In this document: in pieces, positions 42,155 to 51,720 of the stretch | Position numbering within the stretch: position 1 is the stretch's first letter | How the letters are laid out: each line of letters starts with the position of its first letter | Source of the DNA: Nonomuraea sediminis | GTDB lineage: Bacteria > Actinomycetota > Actinomycetes > Streptosporangiales > Streptosporangiaceae | Assembly (NCBI RefSeq): GCF_018531495.1 | Contig: NZ_JAHDTI010000001.1 | Coordinates: 434,001 to 498,000, forward strand | DNA length: 64,000 nucleotides | Reading direction: 5' to 3' | The notes under the pieces: model-generated | What the model was told of the DNA's origin: nothing | Seen by the model: only the letters and a program-made list of their open reading frames with translations | Databases searched by the model: none | Translations under genes and position numbers: made by a program

Positions 42155-43414
42155 GCAACTGCGGTTGAGACTCGGGCACTGGCGGCCGTCGACGACGCAC
42201 GGACCGTACGCCTCCTCGAAGAACTGGTCCGCGTCCCCAGTGTGACAGGCACCGACGCCGAATCCGACCTCCAGCACCGATGCGCCGCGTTGCTCACGGA
42301 AGCGGACATGGACGTCGACACCTGGCGGCTCGACCTCGACGAACTCCGCGCCGACCCGCGCTTCCCCGGCACCGAGGCGCCGCGGGTGGAGGGTTACGGC
42401 GTCGTCGCCACCACGGGCGACGGCGTGCCCGCTCTGGTCCTGCAGGGGCACGTCGACGTCGTCCCCACCGGTGACCTGGCCAAATGGGAGGGCGGCGATC
42501 CGTTCGGCGCCAGAATCGTCGGCGACGTGATGCACGGGCGAGGCACCTGCGACATGAAGGCAGGGGTGGCCGCCAACCTCGCGGTGGTCCACGCCCTGCG
42601 CGCCGCGGGCATCAGGCTGGCCAGGCCGCTCGCCGTACACACCGTGGTCTCGGAGGAGGACGGCGGGCTCGGCGCGTTCGCCACCATGCTTCGCGGGCAC
42701 ACCGGCGAGGCCGCGGTGATCACCGAACCCACCAGCGGCACGGTCATCACGGCGAACGCGGGCGCGCTCACCTTCCGCCTGGAAGTGGCGGGCCGCGCGG
42801 CGCACGGCAGCACCGCGTACGAGGGAGTCAACGCGTTCGAGGTGTTCTGGCCCGTCTACCAGGCCCTTCGCGAGCTGGAAGAGCGCAGGAACCGTGATCG
42901 CGACCCGCTGTTCGACGACTACCCGGTCCCCTATCCCATCTCGGTGGGCACGCTGCGGGCCGGTGACTGGGCCAGCAGCGTCCCCGACCTCCTCGTCGCC
43001 GAGGGCCGGATGGGCGTACGGCTCGGCGAGGACCCGGACGTGGCGCGCGCCGCGCTGGAGGTAGCGATCGCCCAGGTCGACGACCCCTGGCTCCGCGATC
43101 ACCCGGTCCGCGTGACCTGGCCGGGAGGGCAGTTCGCCAGCGGCAGCCTGCCGGAAGGCCACGCGCTGATCGGTGAGATCGGCGCCGCGGTGGCCGAGAT
43201 CACCGGCCGTGGGACTCCCCGGCGCACGGCCGCGCCGTACGGAAGTGATCTGCGGCTGTACTCCGGCATCGGCGGCATACCCACCCTGCACTACGGTCCT
43301 GGCGACGTGCGGTTCGCGCACGCGCCGCGCGAGCAGGTCTCGCTGGCCGAGCTGCGTGAGGTCACCCGCGCCCTCGTCCTGCTCGCGGTACGGCGCTGCG
43401 GCGTGATCGCGTGA
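42152..43414 (+). CDS. M20 family metallopeptidase (ArgE/DapE-like) 1
   Basis: 420 residues, leaderless ATG. Dinuclear zinc motifs are visible: LQGHVDVVPTGD (H-x-D), GRGTCDMKAGVAANL (Asp), VVSEEDGGLGAF (Glu pair) and FAHAPREQVS near the end; a lid domain with GRAAHGSTAYEGVNAFE sits in the middle. Such enzymes remove N-acyl groups from amino acids or cleave small peptides. It overlaps the second M20 gene by GTGA. Confidence 0.9.
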   Translation: MATAVETRALAAVDDARTVRLLEELVRVPSVTGTDAESDLQHRCAALLTEADMDVDTWRLDLDELRADPRFPGTEAPRVEGYGVVATTGDGVPALVLQGHVDVVPTGDLAKWEGGDPFGARIVGDVMHGRGTCDMKAGVAANLAVVHALRAAGIRLARPLAVHTVVSEEDGGLGAFATMLRGHTGEAAVITEPTSGTVITANAGALTFRLEVAGRAAHGSTAYEGVNAFEVFWPVYQALRELEERRNRDRDPLFDDYPVPYPISVGTLRAGDWASSVPDLLVAEGRMGVRLGEDPDVARAALEVAIAQVDDPWLRDHPVRVTWPGGQFASGSLPEGHALIGEIGAAVAEITGRGTPRRTAAPYGSDLRLYSGIGGIPTLHYGPGDVRFAHAPREQVSLAELREVTRALVLLAVRRCGVIA

Positions 43415-44679
43415 ACGTCGTCGAACTGTGCCGCGACCTGATCAGGATCGACACCGCGAACACCGGCGGCGAGGACGGAGCCAACGAGCGGCCGGCCGCG
43501 GAGTACGTCGCCGAGCGGCTCACCGATCTGGGCCACATTCCCGAGCTGATCGAATCGGCGCCCGGTAGGGCCAGCGTCGTCGCCAGGGTTCCCGGACGGG
43601 ACACGACCAGGCCCCCGCTGCTGGTGCACGCCCACCTCGACACCGTTCCCGCCGACCCGGCCGGATGGTCGGTTCATCCGCTGTCCGGCGAGGTGGCGGA
43701 CGGATTCCTGTGGGGCAGGGGCGCCGTCGACATGAAGCACATGGCGGCGATGACGCTGGCCGCGCTCGACGGCCTGGCGCCGGAGCGCGACCTGGTGCTT
43801 GCCTTCGTCGCCGACGAGGAGACGAACGGCACGTATGGTGCCGGCCACCTGGTCACGCGGCGGCCCGACCTGTTCGAAGGCTGCGCGGAGGCCCTCGGCG
43901 AGGTCGGCGGGTTCGGCCAGGCCGTGCCCGGCGGCAGCCGCATCTATCCGGTGCAGACCGGGCAGAAGGGAGTCGTCTGGCTCAGGCTGACCGCCTCGGG
44001 GCGCGGCGGCCACGGTTCCCTGCTGCACGACGACAATGCCGTCGTACGGCTCGCCACTGCGCTCGCCGCCGTGCGGGCCATCCCACTGCCGGCGTCGGTG
44101 ACGCCGGTGGTCGCCGAGTTCACGAAGACGGTCGCGGGCCTCGCCGGCGTTGACGCCGCAGTGGACGACGTGCTCGCCGCGCTCGGCCCGCTCGCCCGCA
44201 TGATCGAACCCGGCCTCCGGCACACGATCAACCCGACCATGCTCACCGGCGCCGACAAGGAGAACACCGTCCCGCCGGTGGCCACCGCCGTCCTCGACTG
44301 CCGTAGCCTGCCCGGCCGGGCGCACGAGGTGATCGACCTGGTCAAGGACGCGGTGGCCGGACTGCCCGGCATCACGGTCGACGTGCTCGACCATGACGAC
44401 GGGATCACCGGGGTGCCCGGCGGGCCGCTGCTCACCGCCATCCAGGAGGCGCTGGCCGCGCATGATCCGTGCGGAGTCGCCGTGCCGTACCTCAATCCGG
44501 CCGCCACCGATGCCTACTGGTTCGACCGGCTCGGCATCCGCTCCTACGGGTTCACCCCGCTGCTCGCTCCGGACGGGTTCGATCTGCCCGCGATGTTCCA
44601 CGGGATCGACGAACGGGTCCCGACTTCGGGCCTGGAGTTCGGCACCCGGGTCCTGGCCACCCTCCTGGGATCGGCGTGA
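43411..44679 (+). CDS. M20 family metallopeptidase 2
   Basis: 422 residues, GTG coupled to the first M20 gene. LLVHAHLDTVPADPAGWSVHPLSG, GRGAVDMKHMAAMTLAAL, VADEETNGTYGAGHL and GRGGHGSLLHDDNAV carry the zinc and lid motifs. Two successive, different M20 enzymes suggest a two-step removal of acyl or amino acid groups from a conjugate. The stop is 6 nt from the stop of the convergent dimethylargininase gene. Confidence 0.9.
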   Translation: MNVVELCRDLIRIDTANTGGEDGANERPAAEYVAERLTDLGHIPELIESAPGRASVVARVPGRDTTRPPLLVHAHLDTVPADPAGWSVHPLSGEVADGFLWGRGAVDMKHMAAMTLAALDGLAPERDLVLAFVADEETNGTYGAGHLVTRRPDLFEGCAEALGEVGGFGQAVPGGSRIYPVQTGQKGVVWLRLTASGRGGHGSLLHDDNAVVRLATALAAVRAIPLPASVTPVVAEFTKTVAGLAGVDAAVDDVLAALGPLARMIEPGLRHTINPTMLTGADKENTVPPVATAVLDCRSLPGRAHEVIDLVKDAVAGLPGITVDVLDHDDGITGVPGGPLLTAIQEALAAHDPCGVAVPYLNPAATDAYWFDRLGIRSYGFTPLLAPDGFDLPAMFHGIDERVPTSGLEFGTRVLATLLGSA

Positions 44680-44685
44680 CGCCCG

Positions 44686-45537
44686 TCAGTCCCTGGCCAG
44701 CGGCCGCGTGAGGCAGGTGGGACCGCCGTCGCCGAGCGCGATTTCCGAGGCGTCGACGACGACGACCTCGACGCCCTCGGCGCGCAGGGCCTTGACCGTG
44801 CGCGGAGCACCGTCGAACATGATCACCTTGCCCGGGGCGACGGCCAGGATGTTGGTACCCAGCTTGTCGTATTCCTCGGCGTCCACCGGGATCCACCGGA
44901 TGCCGCGCTCCACGAGCGCCTGCAGCAGCGCCACCGGCGCGATCGGCTCGTAGACCACGGCCAGGTCCTCGCGAACCGGGGAGATCACCGACATCAGGTG
45001 GAGCACGTGTGCGGGTCCCTTGTCATGCGGGAGGTCAAAGGAGACCAGCTCGGCGCCCTCCTCGGCGAGGATCGCGCGGAGCTGGTCGTGCGCGGCCTGG
45101 TTGGTGCGGTAGCCGCGGCCGGCCGCGAGCGTGGTGCGGTCGAGCCAGAACAGGTCGCCGCCGTCGGCGCGCGCGTCGCCGGTCAGTCTGCCCGCGATGG
45201 GGAAGCCGAGCTCGATGAGCTCACGCTCCATCAGCTCGGACTCACCGGCCCTGGCGGGTTTGGCCTGCTGGAGAATGACCGCGCCGCGACCGACGACGAA
45301 GACGGGGTCGTAGGCGAAGCAGGCGTCCACCAGGCCCTCGGCCGCGGGCAGGACGGTGACCTCGGCTCCAAGGTCGCGCAGCGCGGCGACGAACGCCTCG
45401 TGCTGGGCGCGCAGCCGATCGGGGTCGGGGGTGGATCGCCACTCGGCCGCTGCGAAGTCACCGGTGTGCGTAGGGGTTCGTACGGCGACGCGGCGCAGGG
45501 GAGCGACCATGGAGTTCACGCCATGCACATTTACCAT
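44686..45537 (-). CDS. dimethylargininase-like amidinotransferase-fold hydrolase
   Basis: 283 residues from ATG 45537, chosen because it is exactly at the expected transcription start of the promoter just upstream; ATG 45510 is an alternative. Guanidine-modifying fold: VPE-like early strand, ARADGGDLFWLDR, PAHVLHLMSVISP (catalytic His) and the terminal LGDGGPTCLTRPL (nucleophilic Cys). DDAH enzymes convert methylated arginines to citrulline and methylamines. The neighbouring M20 deacylases and polar amino acid transporter fit use of an arginine derivative. Confidence 0.83.
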   Translation of the reverse strand: MVNVHGVNSMVAPLRRVAVRTPTHTGDFAAAEWRSTPDPDRLRAQHEAFVAALRDLGAEVTVLPAAEGLVDACFAYDPVFVVGRGAVILQQAKPARAGESELMERELIELGFPIAGRLTGDARADGGDLFWLDRTTLAAGRGYRTNQAAHDQLRAILAEEGAELVSFDLPHDKGPAHVLHLMSVISPVREDLAVVYEPIAPVALLQALVERGIRWIPVDAEEYDKLGTNILAVAPGKVIMFDGAPRTVKALRAEGVEVVVVDASEIALGDGGPTCLTRPLARD

Positions 45538-45573
45538 AAGAGCATATTGTTAGTCGCCGGACGGTCGCGTCAA
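45538..45573 (-). promoter_or_regulatory. promoter for leaderless dimethylargininase transcript
   Basis: On the minus strand TTGACG (45573-45568), an 18-nt spacer and CAATAT (45549-45544) place the start at ATG 45537. ACAATATGCTCTTATGG matches the M20 promoter in 15 of 17 bases. The -35 overlaps the stop codon region of the upstream TetR gene. Confidence 0.65.
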
Positions 45574-46205
45574 CCCCTGAGCTCGCTCTCGTCGATGCCC
45601 AGCTCCACGGCGACCGTACGGATGAGGGCCGCCTCCATGTTGTGCTCCGACATGCCGTACAAGCCGAGCAGCGCCTGTATGGCCAGGCCGTCCACGGTGG
45701 CGAGTATCCGTGGCAGGCAGATCTCGATCGGGTCGCGTGGGTGCAGCCGCTTCGCCTGGACACCTGCCGCGATCGTCTCGGCGAACAGCGCGTACCAGAT
45801 GTTCATCACCGAGTGGACATGCAGCCGCAATCCGGGGTCGCGGGCGCTGGCCGCGTAGAACTCCAGCCACAGACCCCACGCCTGGGAGAACGGCGTCTTG
45901 CCGGTGACGCAGAAGGTCAGCAGCTCGCGCAAGCGCGCGACCGGGTCGGACGCGTTGGCCACGTAGCTGCGCCACTCGGCCCTCGCCTGCTCGATCGCCG
46001 ACTGGAACGTCTCGACGATCAGGCGCTCGCGGTTGCGGAAGTAGTGCTGGATCAGGCCGATCGACACGCCGGCCTCCTCCGCCACGTCGGCGAGCCGGGT
46101 TCCCTCGACGCTCTTGCGCGCCACCACGCGGGCCGTGGCAGCGAGGATCTCCGCGCGGCGCGCTTCGACCTCGTCGGCGGTCGCCCGCGACCTGGTCCGG
46201 CTCAT
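45570..46205 (-). CDS. TetR family regulator (BetI-like)
   Basis: 211 residues. HTH LADVAEEAGVSIGLIQHYFRNRERL resembles the BetI/ApeR group, followed by the TetR C-terminal domain with WLEFYAASARDPGLR. Divergent from the amino acid ABC operon and just upstream of the dimethylargininase gene, so it probably controls the transporter and perhaps both leaderless promoters. Confidence 0.9.
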   Translation of the reverse strand: MSRTRSRATADEVEARRAEILAATARVVARKSVEGTRLADVAEEAGVSIGLIQHYFRNRERLIVETFQSAIEQARAEWRSYVANASDPVARLRELLTFCVTGKTPFSQAWGLWLEFYAASARDPGLRLHVHSVMNIWYALFAETIAAGVQAKRLHPRDPIEICLPRILATVDGLAIQALLGLYGMSEHNMEAALIRTVAVELGIDESELRG

Positions 46206-46253
46206 CGAGATAGGCCTCCTTCTCCGATTTCACCGCGAAGTTACACGAGAGTC

Positions 46254-46281
46254 TTGACGTCAGATCCTCAATCTCTACAGT
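46254..46281 (+). promoter_or_regulatory. sigma70-type promoter of the amino acid ABC operon
   Basis: TTGACG (46254-46259), 16-nt spacer, TACAGT (46276-46281), about 35 bp before the binding-protein start. The following GCACAACTTGTTGC has partial symmetry and could be an operator. Confidence 0.6.
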
Positions 46282-46316
46282 AAGCACAACTTGTTGCATA
46301 CCGGTCAGGAATGTTC

Positions 46317-47228
46317 ATGGGACTTAGACGCGGAGCCCTCGGCGCGGGAATGCTGCTCGCGGCACTCGCCGGATGCGGAATCCAGACCAACCAGTCGGCC
46401 GCCCCCTCCGGCCCGGCCGCTGACTCAGCCTCCACCACAGCAGCCGACCCGCAGGTGACCAAGCTCGTCCCCGCTGAGCTCAAGGCCAAGGGCAAGGTGG
46501 TCATCGCGACCGACCCCACCTACGCGCCCATGATCTTCAAGGACGACGCGGGAGCCATCGTGGGCCTCGACGCCGAGATCGCCCAGGCCGTGGTCAGCAA
46601 GATGGGACTCAAGGTCGAATGGGTCAACGTGCCCTTCGACGGGATCATCGCGGGTGTGAAGGCCAAGAAGTTCGACGTCTCCTGGGCCGCCTTCTCGGTC
46701 ACGAAGGAGCGGATGAAGGAGGTCGACTTCGTCAGCTACCTGAAGGCCGGCACCCAGATCCTCGTCAAGGCCGACAACCCCAAGGGCATCAAGAGCGAGC
46801 AGGACCTGTGCGGGAAGACCGTCTCCGCGCAGAAGGGCACCACCCAGGCGATCCAGATCCTGCCCGACCTCAGCAAGCAGTGCGCGGCCAAGGGCCAGCC
46901 GGCCATCGGGCAGCTCATCCTGCCGCAGCAGGACAACGTGAACCAGGCGGTCGCGGTCGGCCGTGCCGACGCGGAACTCGCCGACGGAGCGCTCGTCGCC
47001 TACCAGGTCAAGCAGCTCCCCGACAAGTTCGCCACCATGGATGCGCTGATCGACCCGGTGCTCGTGGGCGCGGCGGTGCCGAAGGACGCGGGCACGTTGC
47101 GCGACGCGGTCAAGGCGGGACTCGACGCGATCGTCGCCGACGGTTCCTACGGCAAGATCCTCGCCAAGTGGAACCTCACGCCGAGCGCCGTGGACAAGCC
47201 GCAGATCAACCCGGAGGACGCCGGTTGA
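46317..47228 (+). CDS. amino acid ABC transporter substrate-binding lipoprotein (family 3)
   Basis: 303 residues from ATG 46317 (AGGA six nt upstream; ATG 46311 is too close). Lipobox LAGC after an RR-containing signal peptide. The SBP_bac_3 body begins KGKVVIATDPTYAPMIFKDDAGAIVGLDAEIAQAV and continues with FDGIIAGVKAKKFDVSWAAFSVTKERMKEVDFVSYL. It binds a polar amino acid outside the membrane; context favours arginine-like ligands, which is inference. Confidence 0.92.
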   Translation: MGLRRGALGAGMLLAALAGCGIQTNQSAAPSGPAADSASTTAADPQVTKLVPAELKAKGKVVIATDPTYAPMIFKDDAGAIVGLDAEIAQAVVSKMGLKVEWVNVPFDGIIAGVKAKKFDVSWAAFSVTKERMKEVDFVSYLKAGTQILVKADNPKGIKSEQDLCGKTVSAQKGTTQAIQILPDLSKQCAAKGQPAIGQLILPQQDNVNQAVAVGRADAELADGALVAYQVKQLPDKFATMDALIDPVLVGAAVPKDAGTLRDAVKAGLDAIVADGSYGKILAKWNLTPSAVDKPQINPEDAG

Positions 47229-48096
47229 TCATGGACACCAACAGCGGGCCCATCGACAGCGCCCTGGCACCCGTACGGCGTAGGCAGCACCCCGCCCAGT
47301 GGGCGCTGGTCGCGGCCCTGGTCGTACTGCTGGCCATGCTGGTCAACGCGCTGTTCACCAATCCGAACTTCGCCTGGGGCACGGTCGCCGAGTATCTCTT
47401 CGCACCCCGCGTCCTGGCCGGAATCTGGACCACGGTCCAGCTCACGTTCACCTCGATGCTGCTCGGCCTGGTGCTGGGCACCGTGCTCGCCGTACTGCGC
47501 CTGTCGTCGAACCGCGTGCTCTCCGGGGTCGCGTGGCTCTTCGTGTGGTTCTTCCGCGGCACCCCGCTGCTGGTCCAGCTCCTGTTCTGGGGGTTCGCCG
47601 CGGCGCTGTTCCCCACACTCGGGCTGGGCATACCGTTCGGGCCGGAGTTCATCACCTGGGACACCAACGCGCTGATTCCGTTCTCCGTCGCGGCCATCCT
47701 CGGACTCGGGCTCAACTCCGCGGCATATCTCGCCGAGATCGTCCGCGCCGGAATCATCAGCGTCCCGTACGGCCAGTCCGACGCCGCCGCCGCGCTCGGG
47801 TTCGGCCGCCTCCGCACCCTGCGCCATGTCGTGCTGCCGCAGGCCATGCGCGTGATCATCCCCCCGCTGGGCAACGAGACGATCAGCATGCTGAAGGTGA
47901 CCTCGCTGGTGCTGGTCATCGGCGTGCAAGACCTGCTCGGCTCGGTCACCGAGATCTACGCGAAGAACTTCAAGCAGATCCCGCTGCTGATCGTCGCCTG
48001 TGTCTGGTATCTCGTCATGACGTCCGTGCTGAGTGTCGGCCAGTACTACATCGAGCGGAAGTACGGGCGCGGCTTCAACGGAAACGACAGGAGCCG

Positions 48097-48100
<4 letters not shown>
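47225..48100 (+). CDS. amino acid ABC transporter permease (HisM/GlnP type)
   Basis: 291 residues from TTG 47225, which has GGAGG seven nt upstream and overlaps the previous stop; ATG 47231 is the alternative. Membrane helices with GIWTTVQLTFTSMLLGLVLG, FVWFFRGTPLLVQLLFWG and the EAA loop SDAAAALGFGRLRTLRHVVLPQAMR. A single permease implies a homodimer. Confidence 0.92.
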
Positions 48101-48858
<758 letters not shown>

Positions 48859-48864
<6 letters not shown>

Positions 48865-49170
48865 GTAGCGGGCACCTCCGCGGAGTGAGATCGATATCTC
48901 TGGAATGCGTGGCGTGCGGTTCGTCCAGACCCGGGGTGGTCCGGCGAGGATCTTCGCCGGCCAATGGACGTATGTCTCGAGACCTCGGCCCTCGTGATCG
49001 TGCGCGAGGTCGAGGACGCGCATCGTCCGGTGCTCGCCCCGCGGGGTGAGCCGGTAGACCTCGGAGTCGGGGCGTCCATCGTTGCGCTCAACGTCGAAGA
49101 CCACCCACTCCTCCCCTGACAGCCGGAGATCACGTACGTCAGGCGAAGCCATGACCTGGGCGGATGGCAT
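48859..49170 (-). CDS. hypothetical protein, about 103 residues
   Basis: Reads MPSAQVMASPDVRDLRLSG from ATG 49170, or 97 residues from ATG 49152 with AGG close by. Central part EEWVVFDVERNDGRPDSEVYRLTPRGEHRTMRVLD is beta-rich; there is no membrane segment. Family not recognised. It is divergent from the DUF1348 gene with operator GAGAACG-CT-CGTTCTC 20 bp upstream, so it belongs to that TetR regulon. Confidence 0.55.
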
Positions 49171-49190
49171 TACCGGCGGGCGCCTTGCAA

Positions 49191-49233
49191 GAGAACGCTC
49201 GTTCTCGTAGGCTGATGGAAAACGAGCGTTCTC
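49191..49233. promoter_or_regulatory. TetR operators O1 and O2 (GAGAACGNNCGTTCTC)
   Basis: GAGAACGCTCGTTCTC (49191-49206) has perfect 7-bp arms; GAAAACGAGCGTTCTC (49218-49233) has one mismatch. Centres are 27 bp apart. Three further copies lie at 50940-51017 beside the TetR gene. Confidence 0.85.
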
Positions 49234-49249
49234 CATTGAAGGAGCCATC

Positions 49250-49723
49250 ATGAACAGCAATCCACGTCCACCACTCCCCCCGTTCACCCGGGAGACCGCC
49301 ATCGAGAAGGTCCGGCTGGCCGAAGACGGCTGGAACTCACGCGACCCCGAGAAGGTCGCTCTCGCCTACACCGTCGACTCCCGCTGGCGAAACCGCGCCG
49401 AATTCGCCAACGGCCGCGAAGAGATCGTCGCGTTCCTCACCCGCAAGTGGAAGCGGGAACTGGAATACCGGCTCATCAAGGAGCTCTGGGCCTTCGACGG
49501 CAACCGGATCGCCGTGCGTTTCGCCTACGAATGGCACGACGATTCCGGCAACTGGTTCCGCTCCTATGGGAACGAGAACTGGGAGTTCGACCCCGACGGG
49601 CTGATGCGCCGGCGCTACGCCTGCATCAACGACCTGCCCATCGACGAGTCGGAGCGCAAGTACCACTGGCCGCTCGGCCGCCGCCCCGACGACCATCCAG
49701 GCCTGAGCGATCTCGACCTGTGA
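49250..49723 (+). CDS. DUF1348/NTF2-like (SnoaL-fold) protein
   Basis: 157 residues, ATG with AAGGAG. A cone-shaped NTF2 fold with [36 protein letters not shown]-like [23 protein letters not shown] and [17 protein letters not shown] is typical of DUF1348. Small-molecule binding or isomerase activity is possible. Expression is probably controlled by the TetR protein at 51052 through O1/O2. Confidence 0.88.
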   Translation: MNSNPRPPLPPFTRETAIEKVRLAEDGWNSRDPEKVALAYTVDSRWRNRAEFANGREEIVAFLTRKWKRELEYRLIKELWAFDGNRIAVRFAYEWHDDSGNWFRSYGNENWEFDPDGLMRRRYACINDLPIDESERKYHWPLGRRPDDHPGLSDLDL

Positions 49724-49758
49724 CCGATCGCGGCATCCGCGCTCGCGCAGCCATGGCC

Positions 49759-50044
49759 GGGCCACGGCTGCGCAAGCGCCGCAGAGGACGGCCTGCAGCG
49801 GCGTGAGGCGCGTGCCGTCGGACAGACCCTCGACGGTACGTCCACACGCTTGTATCGCGAGAAGCAGGCATACGCGTACGCTCTTGCCGTCCAGCAGGCC
49901 GCTGCAGGCCCCCGCGCACCGTGTTCGCAACCGAGGTGTGCCGGTCAGGCCCATCTCGTCGCGCAGGAGGTCAGCCGGCGACATGCGCTGGAGCACGGTC
50001 CACCAGCAGAGTGTTTCATTGACGAACACCTCGACCGGGGACAC
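49759..50044 (-). pseudogene. eroded (2Fe-2S) subunit of a molybdenum hydroxylase (CoxS-like)
   Basis: The minus strand encodes VEVFVNETL, LLRDEMGLTGT, CAGACSGLLDGKSVRVCL, then GRTVEGLSDGTRLTPLQAV. This order matches the plant-type 2Fe-2S domain of CoxS/isoquinoline oxidoreductase small subunits, but the GC-x-x-G-x-CGAC cysteine loop is damaged and the second Fe-S domain is absent. It is therefore a remnant. It occupies most of the 49724-50129 gap; nothing else is seen there. Confidence 0.5.
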
Positions 50045-50129
50045 CGGCGTCCGGTATGCCCTGCAATGGTGGCCTTGAGACCCTCGTGGCGCTCATCGCG
50101 CTGACGCCACGCCTCCGACGGCAGGAGGG

Positions 50130-50924
50130 TCAGCTGGAGGTGGCGGGGGCGAGTGGTAGCCGAAGGACGAAGCGCGCACCAAGAGGCGAGTCCTCCACGC
50201 TGAGAGTTCCGCGGTGAGCCCAGGCGAGGCCGCGGGCGATCGCAAGCCCGAGCCCCGGACCTCCGTAGCGACGGCAGCGGGAGGGCTCCAGCCGGGCGAA
50301 CACTTCGAAGATGCGTTCCCGGTCGGTCCCGTTGATCCCGTCACCGTCGTCGGCGACGACTAGCTCGGCGGTGTCCCCCTTGCGGCGTACCTCGACATGG
50401 ACGGTGGTGGTGGCGTGCCGTACGGCGTTGTCCAGCAGGTTGCCGAGCAGACGGCTGATATCGCATCGAACGACGTTCACGATCACTCCGGGGTCGAGCC
50501 GGAAAGTCAGCGCACGCCGATCCGGCCGCCGGGAGAGGGCGCCCTCGACCAATTCGGCCAGGTCCATGCGCTCCCATCGCCCGGTATGCGCCTCCGGTCT
50601 GGCGAGCACGAGCAGGTCGGCGGTAATCGCCTGCAGCCGCGCGACGTCGTTCAGCGCGCCGTCGAGCAGGCTTTCCAGGTCGGTGTCGTCAGGGTGCAGC
50701 CGTGCCTCTTCCAGCCGTGCTCTCAGTCCCGCGATCGGCGTGCACAGTTCGTGTGCGGCGTCGGAGACGAACCGTCGTTGCCAGCCGAGTGCCCCATGAG
50801 GCTGGGCTCGCATGATGGCCGCGATGTCCTGCATGACATCCCGCTCGCAACCGCAGTCACGGGCCGGAGCTGCGGGCTGGACGGCGTCGTCGGCCACCGG
50901 CTCCGAAGAATGATCCTTGGTCAT
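50130..50924 (-). CDS. soluble orphan histidine kinase
   Basis: 264 residues. HisKA box RRFVSDAAHELCTPIAGLRARLEEAR with the phospho-His, N box LLGNLLDNAVRHA, G1 VADDGDGI and G2 GGPGLGLAIARGL are all intact. There is no membrane helix, HAMP or sensor domain; instead a 45-residue Cys-containing N-terminus (ARDCGCERD). No response regulator is adjacent. It is divergent from the TetR gene with three operators between, so it is part of that regulon. Confidence 0.87.
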   Translation of the reverse strand: MTKDHSSEPVADDAVQPAAPARDCGCERDVMQDIAAIMRAQPHGALGWQRRFVSDAAHELCTPIAGLRARLEEARLHPDDTDLESLLDGALNDVARLQAITADLLVLARPEAHTGRWERMDLAELVEGALSRRPDRRALTFRLDPGVIVNVVRCDISRLLGNLLDNAVRHATTTVHVEVRRKGDTAELVVADDGDGINGTDRERIFEVFARLEPSRCRRYGGPGLGLAIARGLAWAHRGTLSVEDSPLGARFVLRLPLAPATSS

Positions 50925-50939
50925 GGTCCCCCCAGACCG

Positions 50940-51017
50940 GAGAACGCACGTTCCCGAGCGATCGCGAGAACGTGCGTTCTCGCCAGCTGTGCAGTAGCTT
51001 AGAGAACGATGGTTCTC
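50940..51017. promoter_or_regulatory. TetR operators O3, O4 and O5
   Basis: GAGAACGCACGTTCCC (50940-50955, one mismatch), GAGAACGTGCGTTCTC (50966-50981, perfect) and GAGAACGATGGTTCTC (51002-51017, 6-bp arms) lie between the divergent histidine kinase and TetR genes. Confidence 0.85.
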
Positions 51018-51051
51018 GAAGCAAGTGGGTCAGCCCCGTGAGAGGTCGGCG

Positions 51052-51612
51052 ATGGATACGCAAACAGCCCAGGCGCGCCTGTTGGACGCCGCGGAGGAGC
51101 TGTTCTACGGCCGGGGCATCCAGGCGGTCGGCATGGACGACATCCGCTCCGCCTCCGGGGTCTCGCTCAAGCGGCTCTACCAGCTCTACCCCTCCAAGGA
51201 GTCGCTGGTGGACGCCTATCTGCGACGTCGTGACGTGCGGTGGCGGCAATCACTGGAAAGCCACGCCGACGCCCAGGCGGCACCACTGGAGCGGATACTG
51301 GCGGTGTTCGACTGGCTGTCCGGCTGGTTCGGCGAGGCCGACTTCCGCGGATGCGGCTTCATCAACGCCTATGGGGAACTGGGAGCGACCTCTCCGGCCG
51401 TCGCCGAGGTGGCCCGCGCGCACAAGGACGCGTTCCGCCGATATCTCGGCCGGCTGGTGGCGGCCGCGGGCGGTGAGGCCTGGCTGGCCGACCAGCTCAC
51501 CCTCCTCGCCGAAGGGGCCATGACCACCGCCGCCATCTGCGGATCGTCCGAGCCTGCCCGGCAGGCCAGGGACGCCGCCCGTACCCTGCTGGAGGCGGCC
51601 GGCCTCAAGTAA
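51052..51612 (+). CDS. TetR family regulator of the GAGAACG regulon
   Basis: 186 residues from ATG 51052 with GAGAGG six nt upstream. HTH GMDDIRSASGVSLKRLYQLYPSKESLV, then a C-terminal domain with FRGCGFINAYGELGATSPAV, a short Cys-containing motif common in one TetR subgroup. Five 16-bp operators at this gene and at 49191-49233 show the likely targets: itself, the histidine kinase, DUF1348 and the small protein. Confidence 0.9.
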   Translation: MDTQTAQARLLDAAEELFYGRGIQAVGMDDIRSASGVSLKRLYQLYPSKESLVDAYLRRRDVRWRQSLESHADAQAAPLERILAVFDWLSGWFGEADFRGCGFINAYGELGATSPAVAEVARAHKDAFRRYLGRLVAAAGGEAWLADQLTLLAEGAMTTAAICGSSEPARQARDAARTLLEAAGLK

Positions 51613-51720
51613 CGGCCGTCTCGCCACAGCGGCCGACCCGATGACAGGCCGAAGCTGCAGCCTTCCTTTCTTGGGAGGGCAAGGAAGCTTCTGTCCCTCC
51701 GGTGGGGGTGAAGCAAGCGC

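Noticed and set aside
49337..49758. Continuation of the CoxS-like reading frame toward 49337
   Set aside because: Beyond about 49759 the frame only mirrors the DUF1348 gene on the other strand and loses similarity to the Fe-S subunit.
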